Under the pieces are notes generated by a model. That model was not told the origin of the DNA and made no database searches. It saw only the letters and a program-made list of their open reading frames with translations. From Bacteroidota bacterium (lineage in GTDB: Bacteria; Bacteroidota; Bacteroidia; Bacteroidales; B18-G4), in assembly GCA_030635045.1 (NCBI GenBank), contig DAOVZP010000126.1, forward strand, positions 1 through 5,749: a stretch of DNA of 5,749 bases. Direction: 5' to 3'. A program made the translations under genes and the position numbers. Position 1 is the first letter of the stretch, and each line of letters starts with the position of its first letter. Shown one piece after another: positions 1-5,440 of this stretch.

Positions 1-26
1 CGGTTAGCCTGGATAAGTTCCCACAT
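1..26 (-). CDS. N-terminus of a gene downstream of lemA, possibly M48/HtpX-like metalloprotease (partial)
   Basis: An ATG at 24-26 on the minus strand opens a frame reading MWELIQAN that runs off the left edge without a stop. It begins 6 nt after the LemA stop codon, so it is very probably co-transcribed with lemA. From memory, a start of the form MW-x-x-I-x-A-N followed by a basic stretch and a membrane helix is typical of M48-family membrane zinc proteases (HtpX-like), and lemA is often followed by such a gene. Only 8 codons are visible: no HExxH motif or membrane segment can be seen. The family call is inference from the start and the neighbourhood. No Shine-Dalgarno sequence precedes it. 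Confidence 0.42.
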
Positions 27-32
27 GACAGC

Positions 33-587
33 TTAGAATTCTACTTTTGGGACAGCTTTTTCGGCAGGATCTTCCAGTTCGAAGAATTCTTCTTCCTTAA
101 AGGTGAACGTTCCGGCTACGATATTGGAAGGGAACATCTGTATCTTGTTGTTATAAAAAAGTACCTGGTCGTTATAACTCTGCCTGGCATATGAGATCTT
201 ATTTTCTGTTGAAGTAAGCTCTTCCTGGAGGCTGAGGAAATTCTGGTTTGCTTTCAGGTCGGGATAGGCTTCAACAGCTATCTTCAGTGCTCCGAGTGCT
301 CCACCCAGCAGTCCTTCTGCCTCGGCTTTCTCTCCTACACTGCTGGCATTCATGGCCTGGCTGCGGTATGCAGTGATGTTCTCAAGCGTTTCACGCTCAT
401 GCTTCATATAGCCTTTAACGGTTTCTATGAGGTTTGGGATCAGATCGTGACGACGTTTGAGTTGCACATCGATCTGCGACCACCCGTTTTTAACCCGGTT
501 GCGTAACTTAATAAGGGAGTTGTATATGCCGACGAACCAGATTACCACAACGACGACGATAGCAAGGATAACAATTATTGGGACCAT
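33..587 (-). CDS. lemA: LemA family membrane protein
   Basis: This 184-residue protein is full length for the LemA family. Residues about 3-22 form one very hydrophobic N-terminal helix ([18 protein letters not shown]) that anchors it in the inner membrane. The rest is a helical bundle with the family's recognisable blocks: [20 protein letters not shown] (22-41), then [16 protein letters not shown] (45-60), [13 protein letters not shown] (63-75), [18 protein letters not shown] (107-124), and [21 protein letters not shown] (138-158). The last 20 residues are acidic and probably flexible. LemA has no known enzymatic activity; it is linked to envelope processes and often sits beside TPM-domain or M48 protease genes. 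Here it starts 33 nt after the zinc-ribbon gene and is followed after 6 nt by another start codon, so the three look like one transcription unit. The ATG at 585-587 places the anchor helix immediately at the N-terminus, which supports this start. Confidence 0.95.
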   Translation of the reverse strand: MVPIIVILAIVVVVVIWFVGIYNSLIKLRNRVKNGWSQIDVQLKRRHDLIPNLIETVKGYMKHERETLENITAYRSQAMNASSVGEKAEAEGLLGGALGALKIAVEAYPDLKANQNFLSLQEELTSTENKISYARQSYNDQVLFYNNKIQMFPSNIVAGTFTFKEEEFFELEDPAEKAVPKVEF

Positions 588-620
588 AATCTTAAATGTT
601 TATAGAGTTAAGTTTTAGAT

Positions 621-1010
621 TTATCTTTTTAATTGATGATTGAACATTTCTTTCAGCAGGCCGCTAACTTTTCCTTCTCCTTCGCCGGGCTCCATCTCCA
701 GCACCTGCAGCAGCTCGCCCTCGTCAAACCAGAGCCCGTGCCCTCTGGAGCAGCGATCAATAACGACCCGGTTTTGAATAAGTACCTTTTCCATCTTCTT
801 GTTACAGATCGGGCAGCGTACTTTTTTCTCCCTGTTGCCTTCGTCACTTTTGAATGAAGCCAGCAAGTCTTCAGCTGCTTTTTTATCTTCATACAAGGCT
901 TCCAGCTCACCTGCATCCAGCCATATACCATTCGTTAAGGGGCAATAATCAATTTCTATGCCTGCAAGCTCAAGCACCAACATGGGTTCATTCGAAACAG
1001 GAGATTTCAT
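621..1010 (-). CDS. zf-TFIIB-like double zinc-ribbon protein, first ribbon degenerate
   Basis: This 129-residue soluble protein contains two copies of the zf-TFIIB-type short zinc ribbon. The usual pattern is CPxC, about 15-20 residues, then a C-containing segment ending in G-[VIL]-W-[LF]-D-x-G-E. The C-terminal copy (residues 64-103) keeps its ligands: C66-P-I-C69, then D-R-C87-S-R-G-H91 and GLWFDEGEL. The N-terminal copy (1-40) keeps the fold signature (IEIDYC23, GIWLDAGEL at 28-36), but the expected CPxC is S3-P-V-S6 and the CPxC-like fourth ligand is T26. It therefore probably cannot bind zinc in the same way. The function of such proteins is unknown. The gene lies 33 nt upstream of lemA and likely shares its transcript. 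It is separated by 68 nt from the pyrD stop. No Shine-Dalgarno sequence or clear promoter is visible upstream. Confidence 0.85.
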   Translation of the reverse strand: MKSPVSNEPMLVLELAGIEIDYCPLTNGIWLDAGELEALYEDKKAAEDLLASFKSDEGNREKKVRCPICNKKMEKVLIQNRVVIDRCSRGHGLWFDEGELLQVLEMEPGEGEGKVSGLLKEMFNHQLKR

Positions 1011-1060
1011 CTTGATAAATAAGTGATGTGTGAAATTAATAAAATTTGCGCTAACTCACA

Positions 1061-1081
1061 TCGAAAATCGACAATCGTCTA
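1061..1081. repeat. short heptamer tandem repeat, TCGNNNA type
   Basis: Three consecutive 7-bp units sit here on the plus strand: TCGAAAA, TCGACAA, TCGTCTA. The repeat lies at the 3' end of pyrD, and the last three bases (complement TAG) form the pyrD stop codon. The array is short and could be chance, but a second heptamer-like pattern occurs at 5386-5438. Confidence 0.4.
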
Positions 1082-1990
1082 ATCAATTAGCCCCCCAACA
1101 AGCTCCCTCACCTCCTTCACACCATGCCTTTCCATATAGTCCTCAATGCCCTGAATGATCTTAATGGGGATCTGCGGATCGATAAAGCAAGCTGTGCCCA
1201 CCTGTACCGCACTCGATCCTGCCAGGAGGAATTCAATGGCATCAGTGGCATTCATGATCCCTCCCATGCCAAAAACAGGGATATTGACAGCCTTGTAAAC
1301 CTGCCACACCATTCGCAGGGCAATGGGTTTGATCGATGGGCCGGACAATCCTCCGGTGATCGTTGACAGTAACGGCTTTCGGGTTTCTGCATCAATGGCC
1401 ATCCCAAGGAATGTGTTGACCAGTGAGATAGAATCAGCACCTGCACCTTCTACGGCAAGGGCCATCTCTGCAATATCGGTTACGTTGGGGGATAGTTTTA
1501 CGATCAGGGTTTTGTCATACACTTCCCTGACGGCCTCAGTAACGGCAACGGCAGAGGGGCAGCTTACCCCGAATGCCATCCCGCCTTCTTTTACATTGGG
1601 ACAGGAAATGTTAAGCTCGATGGCAGGGATGTGATCCAGCTCGTTGATCCTTTCTGTCAGCTCGACATATTCTTCGACAGTAGAACCATTGACATTGGCG
1701 ATGATGTGAGTGTCGAATTCCTTTATGCGCGGGTAAATGTTTTCTATGAAGTGATCGATGCCTTTATTCTGCAAGCCGACAGCATTAAGCATGCCGCTTG
1801 CTGTTTCCGACATCCTGGGATAGGGGTTGCCGGCCCTGTTCTTCAGTGTGAGCCCTTTGATGAAGATGCTGCCCAGCAGGCCGGGATCAAAGAAATCAGC
1901 GAATTCTTCACCATATCCAAAAGTGCCGGAAGCAGTGCAAACCGGGTTTTTTAGTTCCAGTTCGTGGATTTTAGTGCTGAGATCTACCAT
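1079..1990 (-). CDS. pyrD: Dihydroorotate dehydrogenase, class 1B catalytic subunit
   Basis: This enzyme oxidises dihydroorotate to orotate, the fourth step of de novo pyrimidine synthesis, using FMN and passing electrons to PyrK. The 303-residue length fits class 1B. The (beta/alpha)8 barrel shows the conserved blocks: TASGTFGYG (19-27), K45-G at the FMN site, NAVGLQNKG (69-77), NVNGS (99-103), ELNISCPN (125-132), VKLSPN with K165 (164-169), VNT (191-193), [10 protein letters not shown] (213-222), GMGGI (241-245) and VGTA (264-267). Cys130 in NISCPN is the expected catalytic base; class 2 membrane enzymes use serine. No N-terminal membrane-targeting extension is present, as expected for a soluble class 1 enzyme. 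Its ATG overlaps the pyrK stop in the 7-nt string ATGGTAG (1984-1990 on the minus strand), a typical arrangement for translational coupling of the two subunits. Confidence 0.97.
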   Translation of the reverse strand: MVDLSTKIHELELKNPVCTASGTFGYGEEFADFFDPGLLGSIFIKGLTLKNRAGNPYPRMSETASGMLNAVGLQNKGIDHFIENIYPRIKEFDTHIIANVNGSTVEEYVELTERINELDHIPAIELNISCPNVKEGGMAFGVSCPSAVAVTEAVREVYDKTLIVKLSPNVTDIAEMALAVEGAGADSISLVNTFLGMAIDAETRKPLLSTITGGLSGPSIKPIALRMVWQVYKAVNIPVFGMGGIMNATDAIEFLLAGSSAVQVGTACFIDPQIPIKIIQGIEDYMERHGVKEVRELVGGLID

Positions 1991-2751
1991 TTTAGCTCAT
2001 TTATGTTAAACACCGGGCCTTCTGTACAAACGCACTTATTACCTTCTGTGGTTTCCTGTATGCAGCAGAGGCAGACACCAAAACCGCAGGCCATCAGGTT
2101 CTCGAGTGAGGCTTCACAATCGATCGACCTTTCTTTTGCAATACTTGCAACGGCTTTCATCATGCCGTCAGGGCCACAGGTGTATATCAGATCATAATCG
2201 AAGGCCTTGCCTGAAAAGATGCTGTGTTGCGTGAGCAGCCCCTTTTCTCCAAGACTGCCATCTTCCGTGGTGCAGAATACTTCGCCATACTTCCTGAATT
2301 CATCCGTGAAAAGGATGTCTTCAGAAGTTCTTCCACCTGTAAGGATATGGATCTCATTCCCTTTCTCTTTCAGCTCCCTGCCAAGCATGATGAACGGGGC
2401 GATGCCTGAGCCGCCTCCTGTGATCAACACCTTCTTGTTTTCCGGAATGCTGAATGAATTACCCAGCGGGTGGATAATGTTAACTGTTTCACCTTTCTTA
2501 AGGGTTCCAAGCTTATGTGTTCCTTTACCGATGGCCTTCACAAAGAAGCTTACAGTTTTTTCGTCCTTATTGTAATCCAGGTAGGAAAAGGGCCTTCTTA
2601 AGAACACATCAGGATGATTGTCGATCCGGATTTCAGCAAAGTTACCGGGCCTGATATCCCGGGTGGCTTCGGAACCACTCAACTCAAGCACATAGGAGTT
2701 GGTGTTCAGCCACCTGAGATTCTTAACTGTTAAGTCTTCTATCCTTTTCAT
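1984..2751 (-). CDS. pyrK: Dihydroorotate dehydrogenase electron-transfer subunit (FAD, 2Fe-2S)
   Basis: PyrK carries electrons from PyrD's FMN through a [2Fe-2S] cluster and FAD to NAD+. The 255-residue protein shows the ferredoxin-reductase layout. A flavin-binding barrel carries RRPFS (52-56) and GKGTHKL (75-81). A nucleotide-binding domain carries GGGSGIAP (112-119) and TCGPDGM (191-197). The C-terminal cluster motif is [11 protein letters not shown] (220-230) followed by CVCTEGPVF (240-248). By alignment with known PyrK proteins the four ligands are Cys222, Cys227, Cys230 and Cys242; Cys229 and Cys240 are extra cysteines nearby. This subunit makes the enzyme NAD-linked, which suits growth without oxygen. 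The start ATG lies only 6 nt after the U-tract of an intrinsic terminator, so expression probably depends on readthrough from the DUF5606 gene. No Shine-Dalgarno sequence is present. Confidence 0.97.
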   Translation of the reverse strand: MKRIEDLTVKNLRWLNTNSYVLELSGSEATRDIRPGNFAEIRIDNHPDVFLRRPFSYLDYNKDEKTVSFFVKAIGKGTHKLGTLKKGETVNIIHPLGNSFSIPENKKVLITGGGSGIAPFIMLGRELKEKGNEIHILTGGRTSEDILFTDEFRKYGEVFCTTEDGSLGEKGLLTQHSIFSGKAFDYDLIYTCGPDGMMKAVASIAKERSIDCEASLENLMACGFGVCLCCIQETTEGNKCVCTEGPVFNINELKW

Positions 2752-2757
2752 TTATGC

Positions 2758-2786
2758 AAAAAAAATCCCCCGGATACCCAGGGGGA
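2758..2786 (-). terminator. Intrinsic terminator between the DUF5606 gene and pyrK
   Basis: Read on the minus strand, a C5 arm (2781-2785) pairs with a G5 arm (2767-2771) around a 9-nt interior. The outer U-A pair 2786/2766 and two inner C-G pairs with a one-base bulge can extend the stem. Eight U residues follow (2758-2765, with one A before them). The hairpin begins 5 nt after the DUF5606 stop codon (2792-2794), and the U-tract ends 6 nt before the pyrK ATG. Structure and orientation are those of a factor-independent terminator for the upstream gene. Confidence 0.88.
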
Positions 2787-2791
2787 CTGTC

Positions 2792-3247
2792 TTATTCTGT
2801 ATCATTTTTTTCTTCAACTTCTTCTGTGTCATCTTCGGTGACTTCATCATCATCTTCTTCTGTGAAGTCGAGTAACTCCATCTCATGCAGCACATTGTAC
2901 CACTGTATTACCTTTTTAATGTCGGAGACATATACGCGTTCCTTATCATAATCCGGCACTGCATCATCAAAGAAATCTTTCAGTTCACTGGCCGGTGATT
3001 TATGGCTGAGTGCTTTCTCGCCCTCAAGCAGGCCATTGATCTTCTTAAAGACTTCTTTCAGTGGAATGTCATCCGTTTCGGTAAAAATGCTGATCTCTTC
3101 CAGTGAACTTATCTTCTCATGCGCAAAAACAGGAAAACGTTTTTGATCCTGCATGGATTCTACCAGCATGCCGGTCTTGGTATGCGATATCATTTTATAT
3201 AATCCGGGCTTTCCCGATATAGACATTATTTCCGCAAGGTTCATCAT
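2792..3247 (-). CDS. DUF5606-type protein with acidic C-terminal tail
   Basis: I recognise this 151-residue protein as DUF5606-like, a family of unknown function that I associate with Bacteroidota. The N-terminal part carries the characteristic opening LAEIMSISGKPGLYKMIS (4-21), then MLVESMQDQKRFPVFAHEKISSLEEISIFTE with PLKEVFKKI (62-70). Residues 88-125 are a second helical segment ending in VIQWYNVLHEMELL. The last 23 residues (129-151) are a low-complexity tail in which 15 are Asp or Glu. There are no membrane segments or signal peptide, so it is predicted cytoplasmic. The gene opens with two consecutive ATG codons (3245-3247 and 3242-3244), either of which could be used. It lies upstream of pyrK-pyrD with a terminator between, and downstream of a repeat-rich spacer with a candidate promoter. 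I do not assign a function. Confidence 0.82.
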   Translation of the reverse strand: MMNLAEIMSISGKPGLYKMISHTKTGMLVESMQDQKRFPVFAHEKISSLEEISIFTETDDIPLKEVFKKINGLLEGEKALSHKSPASELKDFFDDAVPDYDKERVYVSDIKKVIQWYNVLHEMELLDFTEEDDDEVTEDDTEEVEEKNDTE

Positions 3248-3253
3248 GTGTTA

Positions 3254-3269
3254 AAATTTGTGCAAATTT
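3254..3269. promoter_or_regulatory. 16-bp perfect dyad upstream of the DUF5606 gene
   Basis: AAATTTG and CAAATTT form perfect 7-bp inverted arms around a central TG. The dyad ends 7 bp upstream of the start codon and overlaps the candidate -7 promoter element. It could be an operator half-site pair for a dimeric repressor. AT-rich palindromes also arise by chance, so this stays a candidate. Confidence 0.35.
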
Positions 3270-3270
3270 A
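3263..3270 (-). promoter_or_regulatory. Candidate Bacteroidota -7 promoter element for the DUF5606 gene
   Basis: On the minus strand this reads TAAATTTG, an exact match to the Bacteroidota -7 consensus TAnnTTTG. It lies 15 bp upstream of the ATG, so transcription would begin about 8-12 nt before the start codon. I see no matching -33 TTTG box at the usual spacing, which lowers confidence. I found no comparable exact match in the spacers before the other genes. Confidence 0.45.
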
Positions 3271-3326
3271 ATCAATTTCTGTTTAAGCTTAGGCACTTTT
3301 AATTTACAGATACTGGATGCTGGGCC

Positions 3327-3348
3327 CCAATTCAACCAGTTCAACCAG
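3327..3348. repeat. 9-bp tandem repeat, short array (about 2.4 units)
   Basis: The plus strand has CCAATTCAA, CCAGTTCAA and a partial CCAG. The first 19 bases (CCAATTCAACCAGTTCAAC, 3327-3345) recur exactly at 3478-3496, at the end of the larger array in the same spacer. The two copies bracket the intervening sequence as direct repeats. Confidence 0.75.
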
Positions 3349-3358
3349 CATCAAGTGT

Positions 3359-3392
3359 CTAAAGTGAACTAAAGTGTGGAGTGAGCTAAAGT
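3359..3392. repeat. Three CTAAAGT repeats
   Basis: CTAAAGT occurs at 3359-3365, 3369-3375 and 3386-3392 on the plus strand, separated by 10 and 17 bp. The surrounding bases (GTGAA, GTGTGGAGTGAG) are also partly repetitive. This forms a second repeat type within the spacer between the ABC exporter and the DUF5606 gene. Confidence 0.5.
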
Positions 3393-3409
3393 TTGGTGTT
3401 GTCCAGTAA

Positions 3410-3496
3410 CCATTTAGCCATTTAACCATTTAACAATGTAACCAATGTAACCAATTCACCCAGTTCAACCAGTTCAACCAATTCAACCAGTTCAAC
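3410..3496. repeat. Tandem array switching from 8-bp to 9-bp units
   Basis: On the plus strand the array has ten units. The first four are 8 bp: CCATTTAG, CCATTTAA, CCATTTAA, CAATGTAA. The next six are 9 bp: CCAATGTAA, CCAATTCAC, CCAGTTCAA, CCAGTTCAA, CCAATTCAA, CCAGTTCAA. The array stops 3 bp before the stop codon of the ABC exporter gene, so it forms the start of that gene's 3' untranslated region. No unit-spacer structure of the CRISPR kind is present. Confidence 0.85.
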
Positions 3497-3499
3497 TAT

Positions 3500-5320
3500 T
3501 TATGCAAAAGTCTGCAATTCATGAAGTTTCTTGTAGATACCATCCTGCCTGATCAATTCATCATGGTTCCCTCTTTCTGCGATCTTTCCTTTTTGCAATA
3601 CTATGATCTCATCGGCAAACTTGATGGTGGAGAGCCTGTGTGCTATCACAATGGAAGTACGGTTGCTCATCACGTTTGCAAGGGCTTCCTGTACAAGTCT
3701 TTCTGATTCGGTATCCAGTGCAGAGGTAGCCTCATCCATGATCAGGATAGGAGGGTTTCGGAGGATGGCCCTGGCAATGCTGAGACGCTGGCGCTGGCCA
3801 CCGGAAAGTTTGGTGCCGCGATCACCAATGTTTGTCTGATAGCCCTCCGGCATCTTGCTGATGAACTCATGCGCATTGGCAATTTTGGCTGCTTCGACCA
3901 CATCTTCCTCACTTACATCATGCATGCCGAAGGCGATGTTGTTAAATACTGTATCGTTGAAGAGGATTGACTCCTGGGTAACAATGCCCATCAGTCCCCT
4001 GATATCGTCGATCCGGTAATCTTTCAGGTTTACACCGTCAATAAGGATCTCACCTTTAACAGTATCATAAAAACGTGGCAGCAAGTCGACCATGGTAGAC
4101 TTACCTCCTCCCGATTGGCCCACGAGGGCAATGATCTTGCCTTTCCCGATCTTAATGTTGATATCTGTCAAAACATCTTCTTCCTCATAGCGGAAGGTAA
4201 CATCTTTATATTCAATGTCTCTGATAAACTCTTTGATCGTGACCGCGTCAGGCTTTTCATCGATCACCTCATCTGCATCGAGTATGTCAAAGATCCTGTC
4301 GGCAGATGCCAGGCCTTTCTGAACGCTGTAGTAGCCGGTAGCAAAGGTTTTGGCCGGAGGGATGATCTGAGAGAAGACCAGCATATACGTAATGAATATT
4401 TCTCCGCTGATGGGTGAGTTATCACCAATTACCAGGCCGCCACCGAACCAGAGTACAAGGATGATGACACATGAAGAAAGGAATTCACTCATTGGAGATG
4501 AGAGGTCGCGGCGGCGATAAATACTCAAAGTGACCTTTGCATAAGCTTTATTCTGGTCAATGAACTTCCGGTCCATGAAATTTATGGCATTAAAAGCTTT
4601 GATGATCCTGAGCCCGCCAATGGATTCCTCTATTGTTGAAAGCATCCCTGCCAGCCTGGTCTGTCCTACTTTCGACTGTCTGCGCAATGTACGGCCGATC
4701 CTTCCGATCAGGTATCCGGTAACCGGCAGGACGATTATTACAAACAATGTAAGCTGGGGACTCATACTGAGCAGGAAAATAAAGTATGCTATGATGGTGA
4801 TGGGGTCGCGGATGAGCATGTCCAGGTAATTCATAATGGAGTATTCCACCTCCTGTACATCAGTTGTTACCCTTGCCATAATATCTCCCTTCTTTCGCGT
4901 ATCAAAGAAAGACAATGGCAGGATCAAGATCTTCTTAAACACCTGATCCCTCATGTCCCTCACTGCACTGACCCTGACTTTTGCCATGAAGAACAGTGAC
5001 ATGAACCTACCCAGGTTTCGCATGAAAAATGTGCCAAGAAGCACAAAACAAATTAACAGTAGCGCCTGTTTATGTCCCTGTGTCTGGATGATATCACTAA
5101 GGATATAGTTCATGTAGTCTATAAGCGCATCGGAGCTCATTGAGAATTCAGGTTTTACCTGCACCAGTTCCGTTTTACCGAACAGAAGGCTGAGGAAAGG
5201 AGCCAGCAATGCAAAGGTGAACAATGAAAAGATAATGGTGAACAGATTGAAAAAGACATTCAAGCCTACATATCCCAAATAAGGTTTTATATAACTTATA
5301 ACTCTACCGTATTTTTTCAT
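3500..5320 (-). CDS. msbA: MsbA-like ABC exporter, fused transmembrane and ATPase domains
   Basis: This 606-residue half-transporter has the standard length and order of MsbA/lipid A or multidrug exporters and should work as an inner-membrane homodimer. The membrane domain (about 1-340) has hydrophobic helices near 20-47, 86-112, 160-185, 188-206, 280-299 and 306-325. The ATPase domain follows, with A-loop Tyr378, Walker A GQSGGGKST (401-409), Q-loop Gln449, signature LSGGQRQR (505-512), Walker B ILIMDE (525-530, catalytic Glu530), D-loop SALD (533-536) and H-loop His561. All ATPase residues look intact. The likely substrate is lipid A-core or another lipid, but sequence alone cannot separate this from a drug exporter, so the symbol is a family label. 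The start ATG has a clear AAGGA Shine-Dalgarno sequence just upstream. Its 3' end abuts the tandem repeat array. Confidence 0.93.
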   Translation of the reverse strand: MKKYGRVISYIKPYLGYVGLNVFFNLFTIIFSLFTFALLAPFLSLLFGKTELVQVKPEFSMSSDALIDYMNYILSDIIQTQGHKQALLLICFVLLGTFFMRNLGRFMSLFFMAKVRVSAVRDMRDQVFKKILILPLSFFDTRKKGDIMARVTTDVQEVEYSIMNYLDMLIRDPITIIAYFIFLLSMSPQLTLFVIIVLPVTGYLIGRIGRTLRRQSKVGQTRLAGMLSTIEESIGGLRIIKAFNAINFMDRKFIDQNKAYAKVTLSIYRRRDLSSPMSEFLSSCVIILVLWFGGGLVIGDNSPISGEIFITYMLVFSQIIPPAKTFATGYYSVQKGLASADRIFDILDADEVIDEKPDAVTIKEFIRDIEYKDVTFRYEEEDVLTDINIKIGKGKIIALVGQSGGGKSTMVDLLPRFYDTVKGEILIDGVNLKDYRIDDIRGLMGIVTQESILFNDTVFNNIAFGMHDVSEEDVVEAAKIANAHEFISKMPEGYQTNIGDRGTKLSGGQRQRLSIARAILRNPPILIMDEATSALDTESERLVQEALANVMSNRTSIVIAHRLSTIKFADEIIVLQKGKIAERGNHDELIRQDGIYKKLHELQTFA

Positions 5321-5323
5321 AAG

Positions 5324-5331
5324 TTCCTTTT
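5324..5331 (-). promoter_or_regulatory. Shine-Dalgarno site of the ABC exporter gene
   Basis: The minus strand reads AAAAGGAA, with AAGGA ending 4 nt before the ATG at 5318-5320. It is the only clear purine-rich ribosome binding site I see in the window; the other genes start after AT-rich sequence, as is usual in Bacteroidota. It supports the chosen exporter start. Confidence 0.6.
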
Positions 5332-5361
5332 GTAATAAATATTTCTCCCTTTCCCCCCATC

Positions 5362-5400
5362 AGCCTGTCCTGAGCGAAGACGAAGAGCCCATCGCCCATT
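5362..5400. repeat. 39-bp tandem unit 1 (structured intergenic repeat)
   Basis: This is the first of two adjacent 39-bp units. Its first 28 bp begin AGCCTGTCCTGAGCGAAG, and the last part contains two heptamer-like pieces, AGCCCAT and CGCCCAT. It matches the next unit at 29 of 39 positions. The core can fold as an imperfect hairpin (G6-C27 to G13-C20 with tandem G-A mismatches), although the C8/A25 pair is broken in this copy. From memory, the core resembles the widely scattered intergenic sequence CCTGTCCTGAGCGAAGTCGAAGGG found in many environmental genomes. Confidence 0.75.
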
Positions 5401-5439
5401 AGCCTGTCCCGAGCGAAGCCGAGGGGCCTACTGCCTACC
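5401..5439. repeat. 39-bp tandem unit 2 (structured intergenic repeat)
   Basis: This unit follows unit 1 directly and ends 1 bp before the purB stop codon. Nine of its ten differences from unit 1 are transitions. In its hairpin all of G6-C27, T7-G26, C8-G25, C9-G24, C10-G23 and G13-C20 can pair, with tandem G-A mismatches between. The T10-A23 pair of unit 1 is replaced by C10-G23, a compensatory change. The terminal heptamers are GGCCTAC and TGCCTAC. No U-tract follows on either strand, so it is not a standard terminator. Confidence 0.75.
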
Positions 5440-5440
5440 G

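Noticed and set aside
653..931. Second minus-strand frame of 92 codons inside the zinc-ribbon gene
   Set aside because: It is an out-of-frame shadow; the 129-residue frame carries the two recognisable zinc-ribbon signatures.
2207..2575. Plus-strand open frame of 122 codons opposite pyrK
   Set aside because: It lies entirely within pyrK, whose product has all cofactor motifs. The antisense peptide matches no family I recognise and has no promoter or ribosome site.
2752..2765. Promoter -7 element formed by the T-tract just before pyrK
   Set aside because: The string TTTTTTTG misses the TA of TAnnTTTG and there is no -33 box; the T-tract is better explained as part of the terminator.
2754..2951. 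Plus-strand open frame encoding a serine-rich 65-residue peptide
   Set aside because: It is antisense to the Asp/Glu-rich tail of the DUF5606 gene; the GAA/GAT codons read backwards give serine and phenylalanine codons, so it is a composition artefact. It also crosses the terminator hairpin.
3327..3496. Possible CRISPR array in the repeat-rich spacer
   Set aside because: The units are 8-9 bp, directly adjacent and degenerate, with no unique spacers of 25-40 bp between longer repeats and no cas genes in the window.
3410..3496. Coding extension of the exporter through the 9-bp repeat (Leu-Asn-Trp type peptide)
   Set aside because: The exporter frame ends at the TAA at 3500-3502 after a normal C-terminus, and the period shifts to 8 bp, which would break any frame through the array.
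5362..5439. Terminator for purB
   Set aside because: The repeat can form imperfect hairpins, but no U-tract follows on the minus strand and the predicted G-A mismatches become weaker C-U mismatches in minus-strand RNA.
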